Source: a virus
Strand: one strand, 5' to 3'
IMG/VR virus record: IMGVR_UViG_3300029787_000083
Span: 1-46,845 of that record
DNA: 46,845 nt
Part shown: one piece after another, positions 1 to 7,902 of the stretch
Layout: every line of letters begins with the position of its first letter
Numbering within the stretch: position 1 is the first letter of the stretch
Notes under the pieces: generated by a model
What the model saw: only the letters and a program-made list of their open reading frames with translations
Database searches by the model: none
What the model was told of the DNA's origin: nothing
Position numbers and translations under genes: made by a program

Positions 1-182
1 CTATCTTTATAAGACTTAACATCAATAAGAGCTATCTTACCATCAGGATCTAGGGCAACAATATCAACTGGGCCTGTGCATCCACAGTTTTTAAAAACAT
101 GATAGCCATTATCCCACAACCAAGTGATAGCATAGTGTTCTGCTAGATCACCAACTCTATTTGGATCATGTTTAATCTTCAT
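1..182 (-). CDS. PD-(D/E)XK nuclease, C-terminus cut by window edge
   Basis: The first 60 codons of a gene that runs off the left edge. The visible N-terminus has the core of a PD-(D/E)XK (restriction/Holliday-resolvase-like) nuclease: an early Glu in a GDLAEHYA helix, then GPVDIVALD, supplying the first acidic metal ligand, then the IDVKS strand in which Asp-x-Lys is the D/E-x-K element. Phage enzymes of this type cut branched or single-stranded DNA during replication and packaging, or degrade host DNA; which applies here cannot be told. ATG at 182 overlaps the end of the upstream 94-aa gene by 11 bases, so the two are probably co-translated. It lies at the distal visible end of the replication operon, next to DNA polymerase, which fits a role in DNA metabolism. 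Confidence 0.6.
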   Translation of the reverse strand, partial: MKIKHDPNRVGDLAEHYAITWLWDNGYHVFKNCGCTGPVDIVALDPDGKIALIDVKSYKD

Positions 183-456
183 AAGAAGATCTCTCATAAT
201 GTGATAGAGTCTCTTCTCCTGACCAAATACACAAGTTGTATACAGGATACTCGTCTTTTTTCTTATCTTTTATAACACAAAACTTCAACCTAACTTTTTC
301 TATAGATGGATCTTCTAGGGCAGAATGATAAGCGTCTACAGCATATCGAACACTTTTAGTATTTATGACTTCAACTGGAAACCAGCAATCATCACAAGCA
401 TATTCTTCACCCGAAACCGTGTACTCATACTTACCATATTTTTTAATGTGTTTCAC
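172..456 (-). CDS. Unknown 94-aa protein after DNA polymerase
   Basis: Start is GTG at 456, preceded by GGAG nine bases upstream and overlapping the last codons of the DNA polymerase gene by 14 bases, which supports coupled translation. The product is a mixed alpha/beta small protein with charged patches (a DKKKDE run near residue 65) and two nearby cysteines in a CDDC motif near residue 22. No signal peptide or membrane segment. I do not recognise the family. Position between polymerase and a nuclease suggests an accessory role in DNA metabolism, but that is context only. Confidence 0.7.
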   Translation of the reverse strand: MKHIKKYGKYEYTVSGEEYACDDCWFPVEVINTKSVRYAVDAYHSALEDPSIEKVRLKFCVIKDKKKDEYPVYNLCIWSGEETLSHYERSSYED

Positions 457-2188
457 TCCAGTTGTCTCCTATTTTATATTCCCCATCTAAAGGACATTTA
501 AGTTCTAGATCTTTACCAGCTTGTATAATTGCTCTGACACCTGCTTTACCAACTACATCGGCGTGTTGCCAAGGTACTTCTACCTGCCACTCATCATGTA
601 TGTTACCTACTACAACAGCACCATATTGCTGTATCTCTTTATGGAATAACATGAGTGCCTTCTTCATAACGATAGCTCCACCACCCTGAAGAAGAGCATT
701 TAAAGCACTATGCTGTGATCTTACTTTTATTTTCCTACCATCTAATCCTCTTAGGAATCCTTTTTGAGCCGCTCTTGAGACTTTAGTGATAAGAGCAGCA
801 AATGATGGGAGATTATTGAGGAAAGATTCTCTAAGTCTCTTGCCATGCGCTTTGTTTCCTCCAACCACACTTCCAAGTTTTTCATTTCCTGCCCCGTATA
901 TAAGGGCATATATGAAAGTCTTTGCCTGATTTCTTGATTCAAGTCCTGCAAGTCTTTGATTAGCCGAGTGTATGTCTCCATTGAGTATTTCATCTATAAA
1001 CCCCTCATCATTCATATAGTGAGCCAGCATTCTAAGCTCCAACCCACTAGCGTCTATACCAACTAACTTATAATTAGAAGGAACTACCCAACAGGCTCTG
1101 CATTCCTTCCCGTAAGGAGCGGAACAGTTAGGAACTTGAGCCATGTTGGGGTTCCTGTGAGTCATTCTACCAGTAACAGTGCCATTATGGTTAACAAAAC
1201 CGTGTACTCTACCGTCTTTTCCTAGCTCTTTAAACCATGAATTGACTTGGGCTATACGCTTTTGAAGCATTAGATACCTAGCTATTAGCACTGCCTCTGG
1301 TATATTCTTTACATTGGATAATATCTTTTCATCAACCATTGGCTGACCTGTAGGAGTAAACTTCTTAGGCTTCCAACCAAACTCCTGTAGATATTCTCCT
1401 ATTTGTTTACGTGATCCTAAGTTGAACTCTATACGCTTCTCTCTAATTATAGAGCCTTTCTTCTTTATCTCTTGAAAGTCCTCTCCAGTAAGCCTAACAC
1501 CTCTGCCCTCTAGAGTTTCTCCCATTCTAGATATAGCACCTGTCTTAGTTCTCCTTTTAAATATCTCTAGCTTTTCTACCTTTGGTTTGAATCTCTTCTT
1601 CACCTCAGATGTAACTTTATCCATCTCTTCTTGTAGCTCTGCTAGTAAGATGGTTGCTGTCTTCTGATCAAGTAAGAAGCCATGATCTTCTTGCTCTTTG
1701 AGTATACTAGCGACTGTATTCTCTATATCTATAGACTGCTTAGAGAATCCAGCCGCCTCTTTACGGAGTTCATAATATACTTTTTTATTTAGTATAACAT
1801 CTCCGGTACATCTCTCTAACATACCCTCATCAAATCCAGAGAAGTCATCGTACTCTACTTTAGAGTATCCTATAGACTCACCCCATTGTTTCAGGCCGTG
1901 ACCCCCTTCACGCACTGGATTAAATAATCTAGATATTACAAGAGTATCTACCAGCTTCTTATCGGACAGATCAACACCACACAGCTTGCGTATCCAAGGA
2001 ATATCATAGTTAATTATGTTATGTCCTATAAGTTTATCAGCACCATTTAGCAATGCCACACCCTCATCTATTTGATCAGGGCCAAACTCATAGATATCAT
2101 TACTATCTAAATCCACAGCTGATATACACCAAATAACTGTAACATCTGTAATGCCATCTGTTTCTATATCAAATACTAAGGACTTCAT
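443..2188 (-). CDS. DNA polymerase, family A (T7 gp5-like) with 3'-5' exonuclease
   Basis: Replicative phage polymerase of 581 aa. The N-terminal 3'-5' exonuclease shows Exo I (D7/E9 in FDIETDG), Exo II (N57 and D62 in GHNIINYD) and Exo III (D130 in CTGDV). The polymerase domain has motif A DASGLELR (D379, E384, R386), motif B R419-K423-Y427-YG (431-432), and motif C HDE (H531, D532). These are the two-metal catalytic residues. Tyr427 aligns with Phe762 of E. coli Pol I and Tyr526 of T7, the residue governing nucleotide discrimination. The ATG overlaps the stop of the primase-helicase gene (ATGA), so the two are translationally coupled. I see no obvious thioredoxin-binding insertion, but cannot exclude a degenerate one. 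Length is shorter than T7 gp5 (704 aa), as in other compact marine phage enzymes. Confidence 0.97.
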   Translation of the reverse strand: MKSLVFDIETDGITDVTVIWCISAVDLDSNDIYEFGPDQIDEGVALLNGADKLIGHNIINYDIPWIRKLCGVDLSDKKLVDTLVISRLFNPVREGGHGLKQWGESIGYSKVEYDDFSGFDEGMLERCTGDVILNKKVYYELRKEAAGFSKQSIDIENTVASILKEQEDHGFLLDQKTATILLAELQEEMDKVTSEVKKRFKPKVEKLEIFKRRTKTGAISRMGETLEGRGVRLTGEDFQEIKKKGSIIREKRIEFNLGSRKQIGEYLQEFGWKPKKFTPTGQPMVDEKILSNVKNIPEAVLIARYLMLQKRIAQVNSWFKELGKDGRVHGFVNHNGTVTGRMTHRNPNMAQVPNCSAPYGKECRACWVVPSNYKLVGIDASGLELRMLAHYMNDEGFIDEILNGDIHSANQRLAGLESRNQAKTFIYALIYGAGNEKLGSVVGGNKAHGKRLRESFLNNLPSFAALITKVSRAAQKGFLRGLDGRKIKVRSQHSALNALLQGGGAIVMKKALMLFHKEIQQYGAVVVGNIHDEWQVEVPWQHADVVGKAGVRAIIQAGKDLELKCPLDGEYKIGDNWSETH

Positions 2189-3834
2189 AATGCCTCTTCC
2201 ACATCTAGCTCATCTTCATCTCCATAATCTAAAAGCTCTGAGAGTCGGCCAGTTTCTTTATCATAGATTAGATGTGTAGCCATACCAACATCACCAGTAT
2301 ATCTAGACTTCAATACTCTAACGTGTGTTGTATTAGCTTCATTTGGATCGTCTGATTGCTGATTACGCTCTAATGCAATTACACAGTCTGATAACTGAGC
2401 TATCGACTGAGAGCCTCTGAGGTGACTGAGATTAACTGTAACTCCATTCTCATGGCCTCTGTTACCCTCTATCCTTTTTAGGTGAGATACTAAGAGCATA
2501 CCTACATCTGTCTCTTCAACGATAGATCTGAGCTTATGCATTATTGTATCAATAGTCCTGCGCTCATCACCCTCTGCACTAGCAGACAGTAACATATGTA
2601 AGTGATCTACTACTATCCATTTACAATCACAGCCCACAATCATGTATCTAATCTTTGAGAATATCTCATCTAAATCATTAGATCCAAAGTGAGAATGTAT
2701 CCATACTCTATCATCACCAAAGAGACTATTAAGCATAATATCCAACTGTTGCTTTGGATATTCTTTTCTAATGTGGTCAATGTATAGTCTTGCATTAGCT
2801 TCAATCGACACCAGACAATCGGCAGTCTTATAGTAATCTTCCTCAAGAGCTATAATCCCTACGTTATCTTTAGTGTTCTTTATTAGCCAGTGTTCTAGCT
2901 CTCTAGTAATACTGGACTTACCCAGCCCTGTACCACCTGTAAATGTAACTAGCTCTCCAGTTCTAAGACCATATAGCTTTTCATTCAATCCATGCCAAGG
3001 ATAAGCTACAGATTCTTTTTCAGGACGCTCATGATATTTATTCATGATGTCCTTTGCACTCATTATTCCTGAAGGTGTATACGGCTTTGCCGCCCACCAA
3101 GAAGTAGTAAACAATCTATGGTTACCACTACGAAGCATATCATTAGCATCTTTATACTCCTCTGGTAAGTTTAATATTAGGGCTTTACCGGGAGTAAATA
3201 ATCTAGCAACTTTCTTAGCCGCTTCTCTGCCCGGAGAGTCATTATCAAAGTTTATTACTATCTTATCGAACTTCTCAAGAAACTCTAGAGAAGACTTAAC
3301 ATCTCTAACTCCACCAGCCGCACCATTCTTCAGAGACACTACAGGATATTTAGATCCTAGCAACTCATAAGCTGCCATAGCATCACACTCGCCCTCAGTG
3401 ATAGTTATAAACTTACCACTCTCTTGGAATAACTGCTGACCAAATAAACCTGTGCCAGCGGATGAGCCTTGCCAAAAGAAAGTCTTATTAGCATCACGCA
3501 GCTTATAAGCACCGATTTCATTGACAGTGTAGTAAGGATAGATGTGAGTATCCACCTCACCCTTGGAGTTTAATATACTTTTAACTCCATATTTCTTAGC
3601 GGTGTTTAGTGAGATACCTCTATCACTAAGTTCATTGAATGAACCATCGGAGGTATTCATAGAGTTGTTCTTATATGTTTTAAATTCTATTGGCTGTGGA
3701 GAGGATTGATAGTCTCTAGGTGCAGGAGTCAGCTTGTCACAGCTGAAACAATACATAGAACCATCTTCATTCAAGGCAGCTGGATCGCTACCACCACAGT
3801 CAGGACAGGGTAAATGTGTCTTTACAAATGCCAT
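2185..3834 (-). CDS. DNA primase-helicase (T7 gp4-like)
   Basis: Bifunctional protein of 549 aa that unwinds the fork and makes primers. An N-terminal zinc ribbon has Cys10, Cys13, Cys29 and Cys32. A TOPRIM primase fold follows, with Glu147 in ITEGEC and Asp197/Asp199 in INFDNDSPG. The C-terminal RecA-like helicase has Walker A GGTGLGKS (300-307), catalytic Glu near 331 (ALEED), Walker B VVDH (Asp410) and the LLVSH motif (447-451). The C-terminus is acidic (GDEDELDVEEAL), as in T7 gp4, where the tail contacts the polymerase. ATG at 3834 has AAGGAG upstream. A strong hairpin with a U-run sits just before this ribosome site, so expression may be cut relative to the genes upstream. Confidence 0.97.
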   Translation of the reverse strand: MAFVKTHLPCPDCGGSDPAALNEDGSMYCFSCDKLTPAPRDYQSSPQPIEFKTYKNNSMNTSDGSFNELSDRGISLNTAKKYGVKSILNSKGEVDTHIYPYYTVNEIGAYKLRDANKTFFWQGSSAGTGLFGQQLFQESGKFITITEGECDAMAAYELLGSKYPVVSLKNGAAGGVRDVKSSLEFLEKFDKIVINFDNDSPGREAAKKVARLFTPGKALILNLPEEYKDANDMLRSGNHRLFTTSWWAAKPYTPSGIMSAKDIMNKYHERPEKESVAYPWHGLNEKLYGLRTGELVTFTGGTGLGKSSITRELEHWLIKNTKDNVGIIALEEDYYKTADCLVSIEANARLYIDHIRKEYPKQQLDIMLNSLFGDDRVWIHSHFGSNDLDEIFSKIRYMIVGCDCKWIVVDHLHMLLSASAEGDERRTIDTIMHKLRSIVEETDVGMLLVSHLKRIEGNRGHENGVTVNLSHLRGSQSIAQLSDCVIALERNQQSDDPNEANTTHVRVLKSRYTGDVGMATHLIYDKETGRLSELLDYGDEDELDVEEAL

Positions 3835-3846
3835 TAATCGCTCCTT

Positions 3847-3872
3847 AAAAAAACGGGGGCCGAAGCCCCCTA
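3847..3872 (-). terminator. Rho-independent terminator before the primase-helicase gene
   Basis: On the minus strand a six-base GGGGGC/GCCCCC stem closes a UUCG tetraloop and is followed by G and seven T. The stem begins at the stop codon of the 71-aa gene, and the U-run runs straight into the AAGGAG of the primase-helicase gene. This is a textbook intrinsic terminator in mid-operon, so it is probably partial or subject to antitermination. Confidence 0.9.
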
Positions 3873-4085
3873 ATCGTCAGCACACAACGCTTCCTCACAC
3901 AATGCTTTATCCTCTAGCCATACAATAATAGAATCTCTGGCTAGTGATATTACTTTCATTTTCTTTTGTAGAACCTGTATCTCTGCCTCTATCTCAGCGG
4001 CAAGATTAAAGTTTTCTTGAGCTAACTCAGATAACTTTGATACATCATAGGTTTTGCCATCCTTGGCTTTATAGATGGCAGACAT
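3870..4085 (-). CDS. Unknown 71-aa helical protein
   Basis: Small, mainly helical protein with a short N-terminal YKAKDGKTYDVSKLSELAQ stretch, then a probable coiled coil (AAEIEAEIQVLQKKMKVI, about residues 30-50), and an acidic, Cys-containing tail. Start and stop overlap with the SSB gene as TAATG, so it is coupled to it. Ends at the terminator at 3847-3872. The family is not recognised; co-expression with SSB and the replisome suggests a replication accessory. Confidence 0.75.
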   Translation of the reverse strand: MSAIYKAKDGKTYDVSKLSELAQENFNLAAEIEAEIQVLQKKMKVISLARDSIIVWLEDKALCEEALCADD

Positions 4086-4510
4086 TACAACTCATCCTCC
4101 ATCTCATCCTCGACATCAAACTCATCTCCAGCACCCCCACTATTGTAGGGAACTAAGTCTATAACTTGCATAGCCATAAACTCTAGACCTTGGAAATGCT
4201 GTTGGCCTCTGTCCATCTCCCATTCACGATACTGGACTTTAACCTTAGACCCATTACCAACCTCTATGTCTATCTCATTCTTCATGCGATCATAGAGCTT
4301 CGGGGCTTCCCGTTGACCTTTAGCACCATTTACTTTCCTTTTAATAACCAGTGCTGGGCCTTCATTCATATCTTTAACTGTAAAACCTCTACGCTTGAAG
4401 TCCTTTGCAGTCTCATCAGCTACTACAAGATTTACAGTATATACAGGTTCATATGTTGTATTAGGACGTTTAACACTAGCCCAATAGGCTGTACCTTCAA
4501 CAATAGCCAT
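4085..4510 (-). CDS. Single-stranded DNA-binding protein (gp2.5-like)
   Basis: 141-aa protein with the features of a phage OB-fold SSB: a beta-rich core with basic/aromatic patches (YWASVKRPNTTYEP, KVQYREWEM) and a very acidic C-terminal tail (GDEFDVEDEMEDEL, residues 128-141), the element through which gp2.5-type proteins recruit the polymerase and primase-helicase. It would coat ssDNA at the fork. The gene lies just before the primase-helicase and polymerase genes on the same transcript, as expected. AAGGAG precedes the ATG. Exact subfamily (T7 gp2.5 or Enc34-like) cannot be settled by eye. Confidence 0.75.
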   Translation of the reverse strand: MAIVEGTAYWASVKRPNTTYEPVYTVNLVVADETAKDFKRRGFTVKDMNEGPALVIKRKVNGAKGQREAPKLYDRMKNEIDIEVGNGSKVKVQYREWEMDRGQQHFQGLEFMAMQVIDLVPYNSGGAGDEFDVEDEMEDEL

Positions 4511-4522
4511 CTTTATAACTCC

Positions 4523-4594
4523 TTATGTTGGTCTATTAAATGTAATATATAATACATATCCAAGTATAACACAACCAAAAACAATTTCAAACAT
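4523..4594 (-). CDS. 23-aa single-span membrane peptide
   Basis: A very short ORF with a good ribosome site (GGGAG seven bases before ATG). It begins inside the last codons of the upstream 97-aa gene and ends just before the SD of the SSB gene. The product is almost entirely one hydrophobic helix (IVFGCVILGYVLYITF) ending in NRPT. The function is unknown. Without the SD and operon position I would not call it. Confidence 0.5.
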   Translation of the reverse strand: MFEIVFGCVILGYVLYITFNRPT

Positions 4595-4880
4595 AGTTCT
4601 TCTCCCAGTTTTTAGGTTTACGTTTTTTACCTGACTCTAAAGCCTTATAGTATGCATCAGTGGATGCTGCTTGCCAATACATATTCTTTAATATCTCCTT
4701 TGCTTTTCGTATTGTGTGTTTCTTTTTAACGTAATTACCATGTAAAGGTTTAACAAAAACATACTTTCTGCCTATGGATATGTCACATAATCGCAACCCA
4801 TCAACATAAAACCAAGTAGTAGCCTTGTTACCCATCTTTGGATTTAGTAAAAAATCTTTTAAGTCTAGATGTTGTTCCAC
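4587..4880 (-). CDS. Unknown basic 97-aa protein
   Basis: GTG start at 4880 with GGAG six bases upstream; overlaps the 3' end of the 61-aa gene by 53 bases. The product is rich in Lys/Arg, Trp and Tyr (for example VKKKHTIRKAKEIL and KKRKPKNWEKNYV at the C-terminus), which suits a nucleic-acid contact, but no family is recognised. No membrane segment. Confidence 0.65.
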   Translation of the reverse strand: MEQHLDLKDFLLNPKMGNKATTWFYVDGLRLCDISIGRKYVFVKPLHGNYVKKKHTIRKAKEILKNMYWQAASTDAYYKALESGKKRKPKNWEKNYV

Positions 4881-5013
4881 TTTTTACTCCTTCTGTGTGT
4901 ACTTTGTACCAAAGGTCTAACGCCTTCTTATTCATTATATAGTCATCATATTCTTTATTAGTCATTACAGCTAATCTTTGCAATAGCTGATGTGAAGTAT
5001 AATTACTAGGCAT
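4828..5013 (-). CDS. Unknown 61-aa protein
   Basis: I place the start at the ATG at 5013 (N-terminus MPSNYTSHQL), which has GGAG seven bases upstream and overlaps the previous gene by only 8 bases. The longer reading from 5088 would overlap it by 83 bases and has no ribosome site. The product is helical and ends in a basic stretch (SRLKRFFTKSKDG). Not recognised. Confidence 0.6.
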   Translation of the reverse strand: MPSNYTSHQLLQRLAVMTNKEYDDYIMNKKALDLWYKVHTEGVKSGTTSRLKRFFTKSKDG

Positions 5014-5536
5014 TAAACCACTCCGGTATAGGTCTGTTAGTCCACTTAGCAAAGTGTTTAGTATGGTAATAGTCACGGTAACACTCAATGTTACAATCCG
5101 AAACTTTATTTTCTTGAGGCATTGCTAGTGTGGGAGGTGTAAAAACTCCTATGTCAATGTTATCAGGAGCCTCCATTAGCAAAGTTTTTAACTCTGCACA
5201 CTTGTGAACTTTATCATAACGATAAGTATATTCATCAAGTAAAGCATTAAATAGGTCTGATAACCATATGTAATTACTAATACTTTTCCTACACCAAACA
5301 GCGGAAGGATGGTGCATATGAGTAGCATGATACAACTTACTTCTACTGCCGTCGAGATGAAATCTCTTGACCATGCGACCAGAGCGTCTTGATGGCTCAT
5401 AATACTTTACACCATCAAGAACTCTGTGAGCCGTAGATAGTAACTGTGCATACTCAAGTATCATCTTGACTACGTGTTTGTCACAGTGTTGTTTAGCACA
5501 GGTTACAGGGTCATGATCTAAATAAAATATATTCAT
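5006..5536 (-). CDS. Conserved phage protein with HCDKHVVKM motif, 176 aa
   Basis: The N-terminus (MNIFYLDHDPVTCAKQHCDK, then HVVKMILEYAQLLSTAHRV) is that of a family widespread in marine phages and annotated only as hypothetical. It is rich in His, Cys and Tyr, with HMHHPSAVW near residue 72 and YRDYYHTKHFAKW near 153, so a metal site or nucleic-acid enzyme is plausible. I considered a pyrimidine-dimer glycosylase label sometimes attached to similar proteins, but the catalytic layout of that family is not visible. ATGA overlap with the upstream gene. Confidence 0.7.
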   Translation of the reverse strand: MNIFYLDHDPVTCAKQHCDKHVVKMILEYAQLLSTAHRVLDGVKYYEPSRRSGRMVKRFHLDGSRSKLYHATHMHHPSAVWCRKSISNYIWLSDLFNALLDEYTYRYDKVHKCAELKTLLMEAPDNIDIGVFTPPTLAMPQENKVSDCNIECYRDYYHTKHFAKWTNRPIPEWFNA

Positions 5537-5718
5537 ACTGGATGTCCCTCATCAGCAGTTACCCATTGCTCAGTCGCTCCATCAAAGACCACACCTAGTT
5601 GATCAGTGATATGTTCTATAGCTTCACCCCACTGAGTATCTGCATCTTCATCATCATGATATTGAATGCCCCAATCAGCGTACTTAAATACAATTTCTAA
5701 TGCTTTACTGGTAGTCAT
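5533..5718 (-). CDS. Unknown acidic 61-aa protein
   Basis: Small acidic protein (YHDDEDADTQWGEAIEH in the middle) with GAGGA upstream of ATG. It overlaps its upstream neighbour by 14 bases and its downstream neighbour by ATGA. Not recognised. Acidic early phage proteins of this size sometimes mimic DNA or inhibit host enzymes; that is only a possibility here. Confidence 0.65.
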   Translation of the reverse strand: MTTSKALEIVFKYADWGIQYHDDEDADTQWGEAIEHITDQLGVVFDGATEQWVTADEGHPV

Positions 5719-5896
5719 AGTATTCCTCTATCCCGTCATATACATCATCAACAACTGAGAGAAGTATCTCCTCTAGTTTATCCACAGTATCTTTTAGGTT
5801 TTTACCTATCGGTGCATAGTCATTAGTGTCTTCGATATGTATAAAATTATGTGCAATTAATTGAGTAACTCTGTGTTTAGCTGAGTGTCTGTTCAT
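5705..5896 (-). CDS. Unknown 63-aa protein
   Basis: ATG overlaps the upstream stop (TAATG) with GGGAG before it. The N-terminal half is basic/His-containing (MNRHSAKHRVTQLIAHNFIH) and the C-terminal half acidic (DDVYDGIEEYYDYQ). Not recognised; one of a run of small coupled early genes. Confidence 0.65.
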   Translation of the reverse strand: MNRHSAKHRVTQLIAHNFIHIEDTNDYAPIGKNLKDTVDKLEEILLSVVDDVYDGIEEYYDYQ

Positions 5897-6102
5897 TAGT
5901 ATTCTCCCAAGTATCCTATAAATTCCTTGCTCCAGTTGTTATAAGCCTTCACCGTTATTTTCTTATTATCATCAACACTGATCTCATATTTATATAGGGG
6001 ATGCCATTGATTCTTCATAGAGTCATATGCAATATCTAGATTGGGATAATAAATTTCTTTACGATAAATATTATTTTCTAGATAGTTATCTAATTCGCTC
6101 AT
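5896..6102 (-). CDS. Unknown 68-aa protein
   Basis: TAATG overlap with the previous gene and AAGGAG nine bases before ATG. The product is mixed alpha/beta and rich in Tyr, Asn and Trp, with no membrane segment or known motif. Not recognised. Confidence 0.65.
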   Translation of the reverse strand: MSELDNYLENNIYRKEIYYPNLDIAYDSMKNQWHPLYKYEISVDDNKKITVKAYNNWSKEFIGYLGEY

Positions 6103-6353
6103 TAGTGTTTAGCTCCTTGATTAATGTATGCCGTAAAACATATAGGTAATAGCTGATCTAACTCTGTGTATGAGTTTACTTGCGTCCAAGGCATGAGTTT
6201 ATCTTTATCGCTCTCTGCGTATGCTGCTAACTCTGCCTCAACAAAATGAATAAACCTTCCTATGAAGGTCTTTGAAGGAAGCTGACAATCTATCTTTGTA
6301 AAGTTATATGCAACCCAATCATCAATCTTGTGATAAAACTTTTCTCTGTCCAT
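6102..6353 (-). CDS. Unknown 83-aa protein
   Basis: Start placed at the ATG at 6353 (MDREKFYHKIDDWV) because GGAG sits seven bases upstream; a longer reading from 6383 lacks this. It overlaps the 55-aa gene by 32 bases. Aromatic-rich helical protein, no recognised family. Confidence 0.65.
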   Translation of the reverse strand: MDREKFYHKIDDWVAYNFTKIDCQLPSKTFIGRFIHFVEAELAAYAESDKDKLMPWTQVNSYTELDQLLPICFTAYINQGAKH

Positions 6354-6489
6354 TACTTTGCTCCTGTAAGTAATTGATAACATTATCTAGAGAACATAAA
6401 AATACTAAATCAGACCTAGAATCTAAAGGACACCCCTGAAGGGTATCCCTTAGTTCTACTAGATCAGTCAGTGTAGACTCACTAACCAT
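6322..6489 (-). CDS. Unknown 55-aa protein
   Basis: A short ORF whose ATG overlaps the stop of the DUF932-like gene as TAATG, the same junction used repeatedly in this operon, which is the main reason for calling it. The product begins MVSESTLTDLVELRDTLQ and is probably helical. Not recognised. It fills what would otherwise be a gap of about 135 bases. Confidence 0.55.
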   Translation of the reverse strand: MVSESTLTDLVELRDTLQGCPLDSRSDLVFLCSLDNVINYLQEQSNGQRKVLSQD

Positions 6490-7385
6490 TATGCTACCTG
6501 TCGAAACAGACGATCATTAGAGATAATCTTAGACACCTTATTGGCTCTACGATTCTGTAAAGACACCACAGAAGATGTCTTTCGGGCTGGCTGGCAGTGA
6601 GTAGCCCAATCTGTCAGAGCATTATAAACTGCCCAAAGATTGTTACCTTGACGCTTAGAGTAAGTCTCAGTGTACGCTTTCCAGAGATAGATATAGTTTC
6701 TGTTGTTATGAATATTGTCATCCAAGTAGCTCATCCCAACAGCTTCAGCAAAGATAGTATTAATTATCTCCTGAGATGGGACAGTCTTATACCATAGCTT
6801 CCATAGCTCATTCTGTTGCATCATTACCTCTAGACCTTTACCAACAATCTGAGAACCCTTGTGGATATCTAGCTGTCGAGTATGCCTAGCCTTATATATA
6901 GTAGAGCTACCCTCTGTAAATATCTGACCATTCATACAGGCTGACTGTCTAGCACCAGCCGACATCATGAAACTAAATAGCCCATCAAAGCTATTCACTC
7001 CAAGGAAAGTCAGAGCGGCTGTGTCACCATCAGGAGTCTCTAAGAACTGATTAGGTAAGGTATGCTTTACATAACACCTAGCACCGTAACGATCAGTAAC
7101 AATAGACTCAGTAATATCTCTAGTATTAAGATCACTTCGCATAATCATAGAACGCTGATTAGCTATCATGTCTTTATGATTTATTGGCTTATAGTTGGGG
7201 CCAACAACACCAAGACACTGATTAGTATCAGTACGAATAACGGCACGTTTGTTAGTTACATGCCAGTGATTATGATAATCAGAGGGTGATCTAGCACTAA
7301 AATGTAGCTGCTTCAAATCAATATCAAAGTCAGCGTCACCGAATCCAGCACCGAAAGTAAAATTATTTAATCTAACAACATTCAT
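6489..7385 (-). CDS. DUF932 / phage-plasmid-like protein, 298 aa
   Basis: Resembles the DUF932 family found in phages and plasmids: an N-terminal region with RAVIRTDTNQCLGVVGPNYK followed by PINHKDM (the typical GxVGxxYxPI signature), then an aromatic-rich central domain with FSFMMSAGARQSACMNGQ and a helical C-terminus. Function in phages is unknown; members often sit in replication or early regions. Start chosen at 7385 (MNVVRLNNFTFG), with AAGGAG upstream, rather than 7427, which would overlap the next gene. Downstream gene coupled by TAATG. Confidence 0.75.
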   Translation of the reverse strand: MNVVRLNNFTFGAGFGDADFDIDLKQLHFSARSPSDYHNHWHVTNKRAVIRTDTNQCLGVVGPNYKPINHKDMIANQRSMIMRSDLNTRDITESIVTDRYGARCYVKHTLPNQFLETPDGDTAALTFLGVNSFDGLFSFMMSAGARQSACMNGQIFTEGSSTIYKARHTRQLDIHKGSQIVGKGLEVMMQQNELWKLWYKTVPSQEIINTIFAEAVGMSYLDDNIHNNRNYIYLWKAYTETYSKRQGNNLWAVYNALTDWATHCQPARKTSSVVSLQNRRANKVSKIISNDRLFRQVA

Positions 7386-7395
7386 ATGTAGCTCC

Positions 7396-7566
7396 TTAGT
7401 TTGTGGTTTGTTCAAGTGATTCTGCAATTAATTCATCTGCTATTTCTTCAGCCCGAAAGAGACAGTTAGTAGTCATTGTCTCACCGCTAAAGTCTGAAGA
7501 AACTTCATAGTATACAAAAGGTACACCATGAGCTTCATCATAAACTGGTGTGATATGTACTCCCAT
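7396..7566 (-). CDS. Unknown 56-aa protein
   Basis: Start at ATG 7566 overlaps the upstream stop (TAATG), with AAGGAG ten bases before; a longer reading to 7623 runs inside the neighbour. The product starts MGVHITPVYDEAHGVPFVYY and ends acidic. Not recognised. Confidence 0.6.
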   Translation of the reverse strand: MGVHITPVYDEAHGVPFVYYEVSSDFSGETMTTNCLFRAEEIADELIAESLEQTTN

Positions 7567-7844
7567 TAGTGATAAACTCCTTGTAACTTCGCCTGTACTT
7601 CTTCCATCTGAGGCTCTAAACAATCTTCCCAGATAACATCAACTAATTGATCTGATGTTTTCAAATCAATATTACCCATAGTCGCAGCTACTTGCCGCAC
7701 CAAAGTCTTTAGAGCAATTAATCCTACTCTTGGGTCTACGTTATTATCATCAAGCACTGTTGCTACAATGCTCCTAGCTTTATCAACATCTTCTAATAGT
7801 TCTCGCATATATCGTTCTTTGTATTCTTCGTAATGGTCTGTCAT
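7566..7844 (-). CDS. Unknown helical 92-aa protein
   Basis: Start at 7844 (MTDHYEEYKERY) with AAGGAG and the leader AAGGAGCCGACCATG, nearly identical to that of the 32-aa gene at 8986. A long hairpin (7861-7902) lies just upstream. The product is a charged, probably all-helical protein (LLEDVDKARSIVATVL, QLVDVIWEDCLEPQMEEVQ). Not recognised. Confidence 0.65.
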   Translation of the reverse strand: MTDHYEEYKERYMRELLEDVDKARSIVATVLDDNNVDPRVGLIALKTLVRQVAATMGNIDLKTSDQLVDVIWEDCLEPQMEEVQAKLQGVYH

Positions 7845-7860
7845 GGTCGGCTCCTTATAT

Positions 7861-7902
7861 GTTTTATAAAGGTCTTTCACTTTGTAAAAGACCTTTTAAA
7901 AC
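7861..7902 (-). repeat. Intergenic hairpin 1 of the early operon
   Basis: Long imperfect inverted repeat built around AAAGGTCTTT and AAAGACCTTT with a short loop and A/T-rich outer pairs. It lies between the 51-aa gene (whose stop is inside the stem) and the SD of the 92-aa gene. Two relatives occur at 8997-9046 and 9650-9697. No U-run follows on the minus strand, so an RNA-processing or stabilising role is more likely than termination. Confidence 0.8.

Noticed and set aside
751-993. 80-aa minus-strand ORF within the DNA polymerase gene
   Set aside because: Another frame of a gene with all polymerase motifs intact; no separate ribosome site or junction.
5188-5400. 70-aa hydrophobic minus-strand ORF
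   Set aside because: Lies wholly within the conserved 176-aa gene in another frame.
5006-5536. Pyrimidine-dimer glycosylase label for the 176-aa protein
   Set aside because: The motif pattern is not that of T4 endonuclease V, and no catalytic N-terminal layout can be matched; left as unknown.
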